Shown: positions 53,201 to 62,302 of the stretch, one piece after another
Layout: every line of letters begins with the position of its first letter
Position numbering within the stretch: the first letter of the stretch is position 1
DNA from: Alphaproteobacteria bacterium
GTDB lineage: Bacteria; Pseudomonadota; Alphaproteobacteria; UBA9655
Reading direction: 5' to 3'
Assembly (NCBI GenBank): GCA_019749915.1
Contig: JAIEPE010000003.1
Span: forward strand, 1 to 64,000
Length of the DNA: 64,000 nucleotides
Translations under genes and position numbers: made by a program
Notes under the pieces: model-generated
The model's input: the letters and a program-made list of their open reading frames with translations, nothing else
The model's database searches: none
What the model was told of the DNA's origin: nothing

Positions 53201-53959
53201 TTAGTTTGCTTGTCCTGGCTGCATTTCAGGAGCAGATTCCCACTTTTTACGCATTGGCGCAGTCTGTGCTCTATACATCACACTGTCGCTTGGGAGCGGC
53301 CTGTTTAACATATAAGGCATTGTGTAAGCGATAGCTGCCCTTTGCGTATATACCGAATAAGGATGCATATAGCTTGGGTACCAGTACATTCCACGTAGAC
53401 GTGCTGGAGTGTAACCATTCAACAAAGTTGCATTAACATGTGGATACCAGAAGTAACCTCCGTGATAAGCATAAGGGCATTCTGTTCTTCCTTCATAGAA
53501 TTCAGGTCTATAAGTATCACCCAAATTCATGGGAGGGAAGGTTACAAAAACGCCGCCAATGTCAGCTTCGTTCGGATACTGAGGGTAACCCATATAAGCG
53601 TGGTGCTTAGCATGATGCCCGTGATGCTTGGCATGATGTCCATGGTGCTTAGCATGATGTTCATGATGTTTAGCATGATGCCCGTGGTGTGCGTGATGGG
53701 CTCCATGATGTTGAGCGGTAGGTTTCTTCATTTGTGAAGAACCAGTGCTTGAACTTGCACTTGGTGCTGTAGCCTCGGTTGACCCCGTGGTTGAAGAGGA
53801 AGTTGTCCCCGTTGATTGGTGGGCGCCATCAGCAGCAAGTGATGAACTTTGAGATTCTGTTTGTGAACTCTTATCGTTCATATTATTTGCTGGTTCAGCT
53901 TGAACAGCAAAAGCTGAAAGGGCTAGAACTGAAACTGTTGTTAAAATTAAATTTTTCAT
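53201..53959 (-). CDS. Secreted histidine-rich repeat protein
   Basis: A 252-residue exported protein with signal peptide KNLILTTVSVLALSAFAVQA. A Ser/Thr-rich linker (about 28-75) leads to a His-rich block (about 83-120) made of repeats of the type HHAKHHGHHAKHHG. The C-terminal half is rich in Tyr, Pro and Met (YPHVNATLLNGY, MYWYPSYMHPYSVY) and probably forms a small beta domain. The His block could bind zinc, nickel or copper. I do not know the family. Clear terminator at 53155. Confidence 0.75.
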   Translation of the reverse strand: MKNLILTTVSVLALSAFAVQAEPANNMNDKSSQTESQSSSLAADGAHQSTGTTSSSTTGSTEATAPSASSSTGSSQMKKPTAQHHGAHHAHHGHHAKHHEHHAKHHGHHAKHHGHHAKHHAYMGYPQYPNEADIGGVFVTFPPMNLGDTYRPEFYEGRTECPYAYHGGYFWYPHVNATLLNGYTPARLRGMYWYPSYMHPYSVYTQRAAIAYTMPYMLNRPLPSDSVMYRAQTAPMRKKWESAPEMQPGQAN

Positions 53960-54091
53960 TAATCCTTCTCCTGTTTTTTTCTTACGAAGATACGCGAATG
54001 CTTTCTTCTACGGTCACATCATAACAAAAAAAAAGTTAAAAATTAATGAAAATCATATCTTATTAACCCTATGCTTCTTAAGTTATTGTTT

Positions 54092-55483
54092 TTAAATCAA
54101 AAAAAACCAAGCCAGCCCTAAGAAGATTGCAAAACCCAGAAGATCTGTTGTTGTTGTTAAAAAAGGACCCGCACTAATAGCTGGATCCATTCCCATTTTT
54201 TCAATGAGAATTGGCAAAATAACGCCCCAAACAGCTGCCCAGATCATATTAAAGACCAAAGCTCCCCCCAAAACCATTCCCAAAGCAGGGTCGGAGAACC
54301 AAAAGGCTGCAATGGTTCCCATGATACCGCCAAAAACGATGCCATTGATGAAACCCACAAGAACTTCTTTCCGGATGGCGCGGCTCATATTAGCCATTCC
54401 GAGTTCACGGGTCGCGAGGGCTCTGACGGTGACTGTCACCACCTGCATTCCTGCATTTCCTCCCATAGCTGTGGTTATGGGCATCAGAACCGCAAGGGCG
54501 ACCATTTTTTGAATGGTTGGTTGAAATTGAGAAATAACTGTGGCGGCTAAAAGCGTATTAATTAAGGTGATAAGAAGCCAGCGAATGCGTGAATACGAAG
54601 TGCTAAGAAGGGGTTCATAAAAGTCAGATTCCGTAACACGCAAGAGATGCATAATATCTTTTTCAGCTTCTTCCTCGATAACATCAACAACGTCATCTAC
54701 AGTGATCATTCCAATAATGCGTCCTGCTGAATCCACAACAGGGGCTGAAACAAGTCCATATTTTTGAAAGAGAAGTGCCACATCTTCTTGATCCATGGTT
54801 GCAGGGATTTTTTTAATATCAAGCAACATAATATCCATAATCTTTATAGAAGGTGGTTGACGTAATAAAAGACTGAGAGGGACTCCCCCAATAGGGACAT
54901 GTTTAGGATCCACAACAAAGAGATCATAAAACTTTTCCGGTAAATTCCTTTCTTCTGTCATATATTTCAAGGCTTCTTCAACAGTCCAGAAATTGGGGAC
55001 GCAGACGATTTCTCTCTGCATTAAACGGGCGGCACTATCTTCCGGATAGGTCAACACCTCTTCTAAAATGACTCGATCACTTAGGGGAATGTGTTCTAAG
55101 ATTTTTCTTTGCTGGTCTTCTTCCAAATCCTCAATCAGTGCAACCGCATCATCACTTTTAAGGCGCCCTATGGCCTCTGCCACATCGCGGGTTCCAAGTT
55201 GTTCAATAACCTCTTCGCGAACGATTTCATTAAGATGGATAAAAACATAAGGGTCAAACTGAGGTCTTAGAATCTCAATAAGAGAATCCCTCAGTTGGGA
55301 GGAAATATATTCGATAACAACAGCAACGTCAGCTGCATGAAGGGGGGCAATGAGATGTTGAACTGCGTCTTTATTGTCCTCTTCTAGGGCCTCTTCCAGT
55401 TTACGAATGGTTTCTTGGGAAACTCCATAAAGGGGTTCGTGGTTTTCATTTTCCCGATTCAAATGAGAATCTTTTTCAACCAT
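54092..55483 (-). CDS. mgtE: Magnesium transporter MgtE
   Basis: A 463-residue protein: N-terminal helical domain (about 20-140; LIAPLHAADVAVVIEYI), a pair of CBS domains (about 155-275; LFQKYGLVSAPVVDSAGRIIGMITVDDVVDV) and five membrane helices with the pore segment MPITTAMGGNAGMQVVTVTVRAL. It is a channel gated by internal Mg2+. It starts three bases after maeB ends, on the same strand. Confidence 0.95.
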   Translation of the reverse strand: MVEKDSHLNRENENHEPLYGVSQETIRKLEEALEEDNKDAVQHLIAPLHAADVAVVIEYISSQLRDSLIEILRPQFDPYVFIHLNEIVREEVIEQLGTRDVAEAIGRLKSDDAVALIEDLEEDQQRKILEHIPLSDRVILEEVLTYPEDSAARLMQREIVCVPNFWTVEEALKYMTEERNLPEKFYDLFVVDPKHVPIGGVPLSLLLRQPPSIKIMDIMLLDIKKIPATMDQEDVALLFQKYGLVSAPVVDSAGRIIGMITVDDVVDVIEEEAEKDIMHLLRVTESDFYEPLLSTSYSRIRWLLITLINTLLAATVISQFQPTIQKMVALAVLMPITTAMGGNAGMQVVTVTVRALATRELGMANMSRAIRKEVLVGFINGIVFGGIMGTIAAFWFSDPALGMVLGGALVFNMIWAAVWGVILPILIEKMGMDPAISAGPFLTTTTDLLGFAIFLGLAWFFLI

Positions 55484-55486
55484 CTA

Positions 55487-57763
55487 TTATTTTTCCCGTT
55501 TTTCTTTTTGTGCATCAACGACGGCCAATGCTGCCATATTGAAAATTCCTCGAACGGTGACGGAGGGCGTTAGTATATGAATTGGCTTGTTCGGCCCTAA
55601 TAAAATCGGACCTATAGGTTGTCCATCAGCTAAAATTTTTATCATGTTAAAGGCAGTATTTGCTGTGTCTAAGTTTGACATAACAAGTAAATTAGCCTGT
55701 CCGGAAAGGGTGGAACTTGGGAAAGTTCTTGAACGGATGATCTCACTTAGCGCGGCATCGGCATGCATCTCTCCGTCAACTTCTAATTTAGGTGCAATTT
55801 CGCGAATCTTTAAAAGCGCCTTACGCATTTTAAGAGCAGATTCATCTTGATAGGTTCCAAAATTAGAATGGGAGAGAAGAGCAACCTTAGGAGCAATGCC
55901 AAACTGCCGTATTTGTTCGGCAGCAATAACCGCTATTTCAGCAATTTGACAAGCTGTTGGATCGATATTTACATAAGGATCGCAAAAGAAAAAAGAGCCC
56001 TTATCCAAAACCATGATGCCCATAGAAGCCGCTACCTCTAAACCTGGTTTTAAACCAACAATATCAAGGATAGAACAAAGATGCTGGCCATAACGTCCCG
56101 CAGGCCCACAAAGAGCTGTGTCGGCTTCACCAAAGTGTACCATGAGACATGCAATGACTGAGGAATTTGTTCGTAAAACAAGCTTGGCTAAATCAGGAGA
56201 AACGCCTTTACGTTCCATTAATCGGTGATACTCAGTCCAATATTGGATGTAGCGGCTGTCATTTTGAGGATCGACCAATTCAAAGTCTCGATCCATTTCC
56301 ATGCGCAAATTAAGTCGTTTAATCCGGGCGGCCACAACGCCGCGTCGGCCAATAATGATGGGATAAGCGATGTTTTCTTCAACAACACGTTGGGCCGCTT
56401 GCAAAACTCTTTCATCTTCACCCTCAGCAAAAGCAAGACGCAAAGGATTAGCTTTTGCGAGAGAAAAAATGGGCTTCATAACAAGACTGGAGCGGTAGAC
56501 AAATTCAGAAAGCTTTTGTTTATAAGCTCCTAGGTCGGAAATAGGTCGTGTGGCAACGCCTGTTTTCATAGCTGCCTCTGCAACAGCTGGAGGAAGTTCC
56601 GTGATAAGGCGGGGATCAAAGGGTTTAGGAATGATATAATTTTGACCAAACTGCACGTCTTCATGGGTATATATAGCGGTTACAACATCGGAAGGGTCTT
56701 GGTGCGTCAAGTCAGCAAGCGCCTTCACACACGCTAGTTTCATTTCTTCATTAATTGTGGTTGCGCCCACGTCAAGGGCCCCTCTAAAAATAAAGGGAAA
56801 ACATAAAACATTGTTCACTTGGTTAGGATAGTCAGACCGGCCAGTCGCTATAATGGCATCGACGCGGACTTCTTTTACTTCTTCCGGTAGAATTTCAGGA
56901 ATAGGATTTGCTAGAGCAAAAATGATCGGATGATCAGCCATTGTGGCAACCATCTCTCCTTTCAAAATCCCTCCTGCAGAAAGTCCTAAAAAGAGATCCG
57001 CTCCTTTAATGGCTTCAGCTAAGGTACGGACTTTCTTTTCGGTCGCATATCGTGCCTTATTCGGATCAAGATTCTCCCGGCCTTTATAAATAACACCTGC
57101 TTGGTCTGTGGCAATTATATTTTCTTTTTTAAGCCCCAAGCTTACAAGAATGTCTAAGCACGCAATCGCCGCTGCGCCCGCACCAGAGGTGACGAGCTTC
57201 ACCTCTTCAATCTTCTTTTTGACAAGTTTGATGGCATTTAAGGCTGCTGCACCAACAATAATAGCCGTTCCATGCTGATCATCATGAAAGACAGGAATTT
57301 TAAGCCGCTTTTTTAACTCCTTTTCAACTTGGAAACATTCAGGGGCTTTAATATCTTCAAGATTAATGCCGCCAAAAGTGGGTTCAAGACTGGCAATGAT
57401 TTCTATTAATTTCTCAGGATTTGATTCATTCACTTCAATGTCGAATACATCAATGCCTGCAAATTTTTTAAAGAGAACGGCCTTTCCTTCCATTACGGGC
57501 TTTGCAGCTAAGGGGCCAATATTTCCAAGGCCAAGGACGGCTGTCCCATTGCTGATGACAGCGACAAGGTTAGCTCTGCCCGTTAAATAGGCGGCCTCTT
57601 GCGGATCTTTCTCAATAGCTGTACTTATAGCAGCGACACCAGGAGAATAAGCTAAGGCCAGATCATCTTGGGTCGACAAGGGCTTTGTCGCCACAATCTT
57701 TAGCTTTCCAGGAGGATTTTGGCGATGATACTCAAGTGCTCGCTGATAAAGAGTTTCTTCCAC
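55487..57763 (-). CDS. maeB: NADP-dependent malic enzyme with C-terminal PTA-like domain
   Basis: A 758-residue protein from the GTG at 57763, six bases after AGGGGAGAG; a longer frame reaches 57787. The N-terminal malic enzyme domain (about 1-430) has [28 protein letters not shown] and [18 protein letters not shown]. The C-terminal phosphotransacetylase-like domain (about 430-758) has [19 protein letters not shown]. This fusion is standard for MaeB. It converts malate to pyruvate, feeding NADPH and pyruvate. Normal length. Confidence 0.95.
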   Translation of the reverse strand: MEETLYQRALEYHRQNPPGKLKIVATKPLSTQDDLALAYSPGVAAISTAIEKDPQEAAYLTGRANLVAVISNGTAVLGLGNIGPLAAKPVMEGKAVLFKKFAGIDVFDIEVNESNPEKLIEIIASLEPTFGGINLEDIKAPECFQVEKELKKRLKIPVFHDDQHGTAIIVGAAALNAIKLVKKKIEEVKLVTSGAGAAAIACLDILVSLGLKKENIIATDQAGVIYKGRENLDPNKARYATEKKVRTLAEAIKGADLFLGLSAGGILKGEMVATMADHPIIFALANPIPEILPEEVKEVRVDAIIATGRSDYPNQVNNVLCFPFIFRGALDVGATTINEEMKLACVKALADLTHQDPSDVVTAIYTHEDVQFGQNYIIPKPFDPRLITELPPAVAEAAMKTGVATRPISDLGAYKQKLSEFVYRSSLVMKPIFSLAKANPLRLAFAEGEDERVLQAAQRVVEENIAYPIIIGRRGVVAARIKRLNLRMEMDRDFELVDPQNDSRYIQYWTEYHRLMERKGVSPDLAKLVLRTNSSVIACLMVHFGEADTALCGPAGRYGQHLCSILDIVGLKPGLEVAASMGIMVLDKGSFFFCDPYVNIDPTACQIAEIAVIAAEQIRQFGIAPKVALLSHSNFGTYQDESALKMRKALLKIREIAPKLEVDGEMHADAALSEIIRSRTFPSSTLSGQANLLVMSNLDTANTAFNMIKILADGQPIGPILLGPNKPIHILTPSVTVRGIFNMAALAVVDAQKEKREK

Positions 57764-57821
57764 GTTACGCTCTCCCCTTATGAACACTCAAGTATATACT
57801 ACTTAGAGATAATTAGCACTA

Positions 57822-57908
57822 TGGTGCGGTCGAGAAGACTCGAACTTCCACGGGATCTCTCCCACAGCGACCTCAACGCTGCGCGTCTACCAATTCCGCC
57901 ACGACCGC
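57822..57908 (-). tRNA. tRNA-Leu (anticodon GAG)
   Basis: Minus strand: acceptor GCGGTCG / CGACCGC, anticodon stem CAGCG / CGCTG with loop TTGAGGT (anticodon GAG), a long class II variable arm (TGGGAGAGATCCCG), T-arm GTTCGAGTC, discriminator A and encoded CCA at 57822-57824. Confidence 0.95.
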
Positions 57909-57996
57909 ATTCAGTTTTGACTTCCCCCTTTTAAGAGAGGGTGGTACACCTGGAATAACAAATCTATCCAGTTGCTGCAAGCGTGTTTACACGGAA

Positions 57997-58653
57997 ATGA
58001 ATATGAGAACAAGCCCAAAGAATTCAAATATTTTCGAATGGAAATCTCAAGAGGAATTAATTCCTTATCCTAAGGCTATAAAATGGATGGAAAATCGAGT
58101 TCAAGACTTACAAAAAGGAGAGGCTCCCCCTTGTGCATGGTTTTTAGAACATCCTCCTCTTTATACATTGGGAAGTCGAGGAAAAGACGAAGATATTTTT
58201 TCCTCAGCAAAGCTTCCTGTTTTTAAAACAGGCCGTGGGGGCCAAGTCACCTACCATGGCCCTGGCCAGCGAATTGTTTATCTGATGATTGATTTAAAAA
58301 ACCATTACGAAGATATAAGGCGTTACGTCTATGAACTGGAAGGATGGATTATTGACGCGCTTCACCATTTTGGCGTCAAAGGAGAGCGGCGAGAGGGGCG
58401 TGTGGGTATTTGGGTTCAAAAGGCAGGAAAAGATTTTAAAATAGCTGCTCTGGGGGTCCGAGTTCAAAAGTGGGTAACTTCCCATGGTTTTGCTTTAAAT
58501 ATCAATCCTGACCTTAAGGCCTATGATGACATCATTCCTTGCGGATTGAGTCAATATGGCGTGACGTCTCTTCAAGATCTTGGAATTGTCACATCTATGG
58601 AGGAGGTCGATGCCATCCTTCGTCAAACCTGTCCCTTTGCTCCATGCGCATAA
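57997..58653 (+). CDS. lipB: Octanoyl-[ACP]:protein N-octanoyltransferase LipB
   Basis: A 218-residue enzyme. The motifs GRGGQVTYHGPGQ, IAALGVRVQKWVTSHGFALNI and the catalytic cysteine in IIPCGLSQYGVTSL are present. It attaches octanoate to lipoyl domains, the first step of lipoic acid synthesis. The start could also be the ATG at 58003 (MRTSPKNSN). Its end overlaps yggU by ten bases. Confidence 0.96.
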   Translation: MNMRTSPKNSNIFEWKSQEELIPYPKAIKWMENRVQDLQKGEAPPCAWFLEHPPLYTLGSRGKDEDIFSSAKLPVFKTGRGGQVTYHGPGQRIVYLMIDLKNHYEDIRRYVYELEGWIIDALHHFGVKGERREGRVGIWVQKAGKDFKIAALGVRVQKWVTSHGFALNINPDLKAYDDIIPCGLSQYGVTSLQDLGIVTSMEEVDAILRQTCPFAPCA

Positions 58654-58886
58654 TTGTTCACCTCACCCCAAAGGCCTCCCAAAATAAGGTTGAGGGTTGG
58701 ACCGAAGATGTTAAGGGAGAGAAGATTTTACGCGTCAAAGTGACCGCCGTTCCGGAAAGTGGCAAAGCCAATGACGCCTTGATAAAGCTTTTAAGTGCCT
58801 TTTTTAAGGTCCCTAAATCCAAAATTTCTCTCATTAGGGGCGCGACTTCGCGCGTAAAACACCTTGATATTCAAGAGGATGGATAA
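58644..58886 (+). CDS. yggU: DUF167/YggU family protein
   Basis: An 80-residue protein beginning at the ATG at 58644. The family features are LTPKASQNKVEG, LRVKVTAVPESGKANDALI and KSKISLIRGATSRVKHLDI. Normal length. An in-frame extension upstream to 58539 lies inside lipB. Function unknown. A partial diverged copy of its 3' end lies at 62053-62119. Confidence 0.9.
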   Translation: MRIIVHLTPKASQNKVEGWTEDVKGEKILRVKVTAVPESGKANDALIKLLSAFFKVPKSKISLIRGATSRVKHLDIQEDG

Positions 58887-58956
58887 GTTTTTTCATGGTT
58901 TCTGTAGATTATTACCGATATACGTACAAACTTAAATAAAGGAGAATAAATTCCTC

Positions 58957-59032
58957 TGCATCATTTCTAATGCTTTAGATTTCAATAAGATATAGAAATA
59001 CGATGAGTAGAGAGTTGCTTTTTTGACTAAGA
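58957..59032 (+). promoter_or_regulatory. Upstream block shared by the two paralogous secreted-protein genes, copy 1
   Basis: A 26-mer beginning TGCATCATTTCTAATGC (58957-58982) and a 31-mer beginning GATGAGTAGAGAGTTGC (59002-59032) recur before the second gene. The 31-mer is identical in both and holds TTGACT, a good -35 hexamer. It is 50 bp before the ATG at 59082. Confidence 0.6.
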
Positions 59033-59081
59033 TCACATATCTAAAAATTATTGTGACTGTTTTTTTATTAAGAGAATTATT

Positions 59082-60209
59082 ATGAGTGTTCAAGTGTGTA
59101 GTTTTTTAAGAATTTTAAGAACTACAGCGTTAATTTCCTTTGTCTGTTTCTCTTCTTCTGCTGTTTATGCCATGGATGATGGAGATGATATTTTAGATAG
59201 GGTACTATGCCGAACAACAGGCTCTAATCTTTATGCTTCAGCTTCTGCATTACGAGGAATAACATACCGAACAACAGGCTCTAATCCTGATGCCGTTCAC
59301 AAGCGCTCATTTATTTTTTTTGAATTGGAAAAAGCTGGCTATGATCCTACAAAGCTTTTAGAAATTAATATTAATCACCGCACTCCGGATGAGAAATTCA
59401 GTCCCAAGATAGCTTTCTTTGATGATAGTACTAACAAATACTGTCCAATAGGAAAGTTGCCGGAGTCTGAGGATTTTACAAGCACATCTTATTTTGTAGA
59501 TTTATCTCCATTGTATTCTTACCTGCTTACTTACGAGAAACCGAAGGTGTTAAAACTAAGTTTTATAAGTGGTGTAAGTGACATTCATTCTGTTACGCTT
59601 CAACAAGACGAGATGGACAAAAAAGTTCTGCAATCCGTAGTTTTGGGAGACATAAGAAGCGAGAATCAACCAACAAAACTCGTTGTAACTTCGCCTGAAC
59701 GGTCTAATTCTAATGAATGGTCAACAAGTCACAGGGTAATACCTAGACCTAGCTTTGCTTTTTCTGAGCTACCAAGCATAATAACGTCACTGACTCCAGC
59801 TATTGTTGAGGCTCTTTTACAAACAGGAGAAACTCAAATGGAGACCTTTAAAAGACTTATTGAAAGGACAGATCTTCCCTTTTCTCATCGCCTGAAAATT
59901 GCTCACTCTCTGGGAGAGCGTGCCTTATTTACATTAGCTACAGATGAGCGGAATAAACTTGAAGATCGGGTATCCGCTACTCAATATTTAGAAGGAGCTA
60001 TGAAAATTATTGCCGATCGTAAGATGCAAAGGCTTTTGGAAGGCATGTCTAATAAGGATCCTTCAATTTCTGCATTACGAGGAATAACTTTGCCTGAAGG
60101 GTATAATTCTAATGAATGGTCAAAAATTCACTGCGAAATCACTATGCCAGAGCGTCTCTTACTTAAATATGAGATACATCAATCGAATAAATCGCGTATC
60201 TACGACTAA
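59082..60209 (+). CDS. Secreted paralog 1 of unknown family
   Basis: A 375-residue protein with a signal peptide (about 1-30, ending FSSSAVYA). It shares the N-terminal domain and a KKVLQSVVLGD block with the gene at 60408. A short repeat RTTGSN occurs twice near the mature N-terminus. The C-terminal part (from about residue 325) reuses earlier stretches: SALRGIT and NSNEWS occur twice, and the DNA repeats exactly (59243-59263 with 60068-60088, 59705-59724 with 60104-60123). It lacks the C-terminal domain seen in the second paralog. No known family. Confidence 0.65.
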   Translation: MSVQVCSFLRILRTTALISFVCFSSSAVYAMDDGDDILDRVLCRTTGSNLYASASALRGITYRTTGSNPDAVHKRSFIFFELEKAGYDPTKLLEININHRTPDEKFSPKIAFFDDSTNKYCPIGKLPESEDFTSTSYFVDLSPLYSYLLTYEKPKVLKLSFISGVSDIHSVTLQQDEMDKKVLQSVVLGDIRSENQPTKLVVTSPERSNSNEWSTSHRVIPRPSFAFSELPSIITSLTPAIVEALLQTGETQMETFKRLIERTDLPFSHRLKIAHSLGERALFTLATDERNKLEDRVSATQYLEGAMKIIADRKMQRLLEGMSNKDPSISALRGITLPEGYNSNEWSKIHCEITMPERLLLKYEIHQSNKSRIYD

Positions 60210-60227
60210 ACACCTAGAAAATCCCGC

Positions 60228-60364
60228 TGCATCACTTCTAATGCTTTAGATTTAGACGGCTATACCACACGGAGGGGATTATTTGTTGTGCAAACTACTT
60301 TTTTCTTTATTTTTTAACAAGATGCTAAAATATGATGAGTAGAGAGTTGCTTTTTTGACTAAGA
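60228..60364 (+). promoter_or_regulatory. Upstream block shared by the two paralogous genes, copy 2
   Basis: The 26-mer (60228-60253, one mismatch to copy 1) and the identical 31-mer (60334-60364) are present, but 80 bp apart instead of 19, so about 60 bp were inserted here or lost in copy 1. The 31-mer is 44 bp before the ATG at 60408. Confidence 0.6.
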
Positions 60365-60407
60365 ATACGTATGTTACAACTGTAAGTTTATTGTCAATTT
60401 TTTTATT

Positions 60408-61988
60408 ATGAGTGTTCAAATGTATAATTTTTTAAGAACTACAGCCTTAACATCCCTTATTTGCTTCTCTTCTTCTGCAGTTTATGCAATGGCTGAGGAT
60501 CCTTCAGCTTCATCAGGAACAATATACCGAACAACAGGCTCTAAATCCGAGCTCTCTTTTAAACTCGAACTAGCTGAAGTTGATCCTGCCCTTCCTCTAA
60601 AAGTTAAAATTAATCACCGTAGTCCGGGTAGGGAAAAGACTCACGTAATGTTGTTTGATCCAAACGATAATAAATACGTTAAGTTAGCAAAGATGGAAAG
60701 GTCTTATGATTTTATAACAACATCTTATCGGCTAGATCTGGAGGATACAGAAAAACTGTATTCTTATTTTGATCATTTAAAACAACCAATAATGTTAAAA
60801 TTAAGCTTTCAAGGTGGTGAAAGTGATATTCATTCTATCAAGCTGATACAACATAGAAGCTCTGAAAAAAAAGTTCTGCAGTCCGTAGTTTTGGGAGACA
60901 CAAAAAGCGAGGGACGACCAGAAGTCTTGATGCTTTTTCCTGAAATGCCTAATCAATGGTCAGCACCTGAAACATTAACACCTAGATCTAGCTTTTCTTC
61001 TTCTGATGTGCCAATCTTCACAATGACTTCGGCTATTTCTGAAGCACTTCAACTAGAAAGAAGAGATAAAAAACAGGCCCTCAGGAAACTTATTAGCGAT
61101 CAAACAGTTCCCTTTTCTGATCGTTTAAATGTTGCACTTGCAGTTGCCAAAGATGCAGTTGAGAAGGATCTAGGAATAGAAACAGCTACATTTCTACTCT
61201 CCTACCTTATGGATGAAAAAAATATTTCTTCTTCTGATCGTTTAAAAGTTGCGAAGGTTGCTGAAAGCATGGAAGAAGGACAAGGGATATCTTTGCTCTC
61301 CCAGTTTATTAAAAATGCTACACTTTCCTTTTCTGATCGTTTTGCAGTTGCCAGATTCGTGGGAGAGGCTGCCTTCTTTAAATTAGCTAAGGATCAATTT
61401 AATGGATCCGAAAATCGTGCATCAGCTGTTGAGCATTTAAAAGGAGCTATGAAAATTATTGCCGATCGTAGGCTGCAAGAAGATGGAGGTTACAAGATTA
61501 TAAGCAGCGGACAGATTGTTTCTTCAGCTCCATCGTCTTCAAGCTCAAGCTCAACTCCAGCTGTACCTGCTTCGAGATTAGACGCTCTCAGCTGCTATAT
61601 GGGACAACCAAGTTTTCCCTACGCAACACGTGGATTTTCCGCCTTTGAGGGTACACATAGATGGACTGAAGGAACGGAAGCTGAAATAATTTTTCCTTTA
61701 AAAACAATGAGTCCGCGCCCTTTCCGCGTTTCTTTTTTGAATACGAGAGCTCTTGTAACTGGTAGTTACAAACAACATCTCCTCGTAAAGTTGAATGGGA
61801 GGATGGTTGGTCACTATACTTATACACTTAGCGATAACAATAAAACAATTGAGTTCCCTCTTGAACATGATGACTCAGCAACAATTACATTTGAAACCCT
61901 CAATGCGATAAGTCCTTTTGACTTAGAGATAAATGCTGACAAAAGAAAACTTGGCATATCATTTAGAGAGGCCAAGCTTCAATATTAA
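60408..61988 (+). CDS. Secreted paralog 2 with C-terminal carbohydrate-binding-like domain
   Basis: A 526-residue protein with signal peptide ending FSSSAVYA. It shares its N-terminal domain (IYRTTGS to KKVLQSVVLGD) with the upstream gene. The middle (about 195-345) has three imperfect helical repeats built on FSDRLxVAxxV. A Ser-rich linker (PSSSSSSSTP) precedes a C-terminal domain from about residue 395 to the end: YMGQPSFPYATRGFSAFEGT, then WTEGTEAEIIFPL, then SPFDLEINADKRKLGISF. That order (W..G..A...F; later SP...D.R.LGI) is like a beta-sandwich found at the C-terminus of some cell-surface glycosyltransferases and related proteins. Binding to sugar is inferred only. Confidence 0.65.
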   Translation: MSVQMYNFLRTTALTSLICFSSSAVYAMAEDPSASSGTIYRTTGSKSELSFKLELAEVDPALPLKVKINHRSPGREKTHVMLFDPNDNKYVKLAKMERSYDFITTSYRLDLEDTEKLYSYFDHLKQPIMLKLSFQGGESDIHSIKLIQHRSSEKKVLQSVVLGDTKSEGRPEVLMLFPEMPNQWSAPETLTPRSSFSSSDVPIFTMTSAISEALQLERRDKKQALRKLISDQTVPFSDRLNVALAVAKDAVEKDLGIETATFLLSYLMDEKNISSSDRLKVAKVAESMEEGQGISLLSQFIKNATLSFSDRFAVARFVGEAAFFKLAKDQFNGSENRASAVEHLKGAMKIIADRRLQEDGGYKIISSGQIVSSAPSSSSSSSTPAVPASRLDALSCYMGQPSFPYATRGFSAFEGTHRWTEGTEAEIIFPLKTMSPRPFRVSFLNTRALVTGSYKQHLLVKLNGRMVGHYTYTLSDNNKTIEFPLEHDDSATITFETLNAISPFDLEINADKRKLGISFREAKLQY

Positions 61989-61996
61989 TCAGGTAA

Positions 61997-62034
61997 AGGC
62001 TCTCATCGCAAGCAGCGGAATATTCAGAGAGCCT
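61997..62034 (+). terminator. Hairpin after the second paralog
   Basis: AGGCTCTC / GAGAGCCT forms an 8-bp stem with a 22-base loop, 9 bases after the stop. No T-run follows, so termination is not certain. Confidence 0.4.
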
Positions 62035-62052
62035 CAGCTAGCGGTTGACTTA

Positions 62053-62119
62053 TAAGCGCATACCCTTTCTCGTGCTTCGGGGTACGACTTCGCATATAAA
62101 ACACCTTGAGATTCTGTAA
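62053..62119 (+). pseudogene. Diverged copy of the 3' end of yggU
   Basis: Read in one frame this gives KRIPFLVLRGTTSHIKHLEIL and a stop, against KSKISLIRGATSRVKHLDI of yggU. At the DNA level 62079-62114 matches 58837-58872 without gaps at 30 of 36 bases. It has no start of its own. With the intact yggU end at 58886 it brackets the two secreted-protein genes. Confidence 0.65.
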
Positions 62120-62164
62120 AATTCAGATTAATACTTTTAGACTTAAGACATTACGGAGAAATGA

Positions 62165-62302
62165 ATGACCGTTGTTCGCGTTTTATGGGTCATTATGGGC
62201 CTTTTACTTTTAACAGGAATTGCTGTGCTCTCCATGTGGGGCATTCCGGCTCCTTCTGTCCGTATCGAGAAAATAATTCCGAATGATAAACTCCCTCAAT
62301 AA
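62165..62302 (+). CDS. Small single-pass membrane protein of 45 residues
   Basis: From the ATG at 62165, six bases after CGGAG, to the stop at 62300-62302: a hydrophobic helix (about 5-24, LWVIMGLLLLTGIAVLSMWG), then IPAPSVRIEKIIPNDKLPQ. I believe a similar small gene with IPAP...VEK.IP precedes a larger exported protein in several alphaproteobacteria. It overlaps the next gene by 20 bases in another frame. The overlap, ribosome site and conserved-looking end argue that it is real. Confidence 0.65.
   Translation: MTVVRVLWVIMGLLLLTGIAVLSMWGIPAPSVRIEKIIPNDKLPQ

Noticed and set aside
53600-53710. Short regularly spaced repeats that could suggest a CRISPR array
   Set aside because: They are in-frame His-Ala-Lys-Gly codon repeats of a secreted protein, with no unique spacers of constant length and no cas genes.
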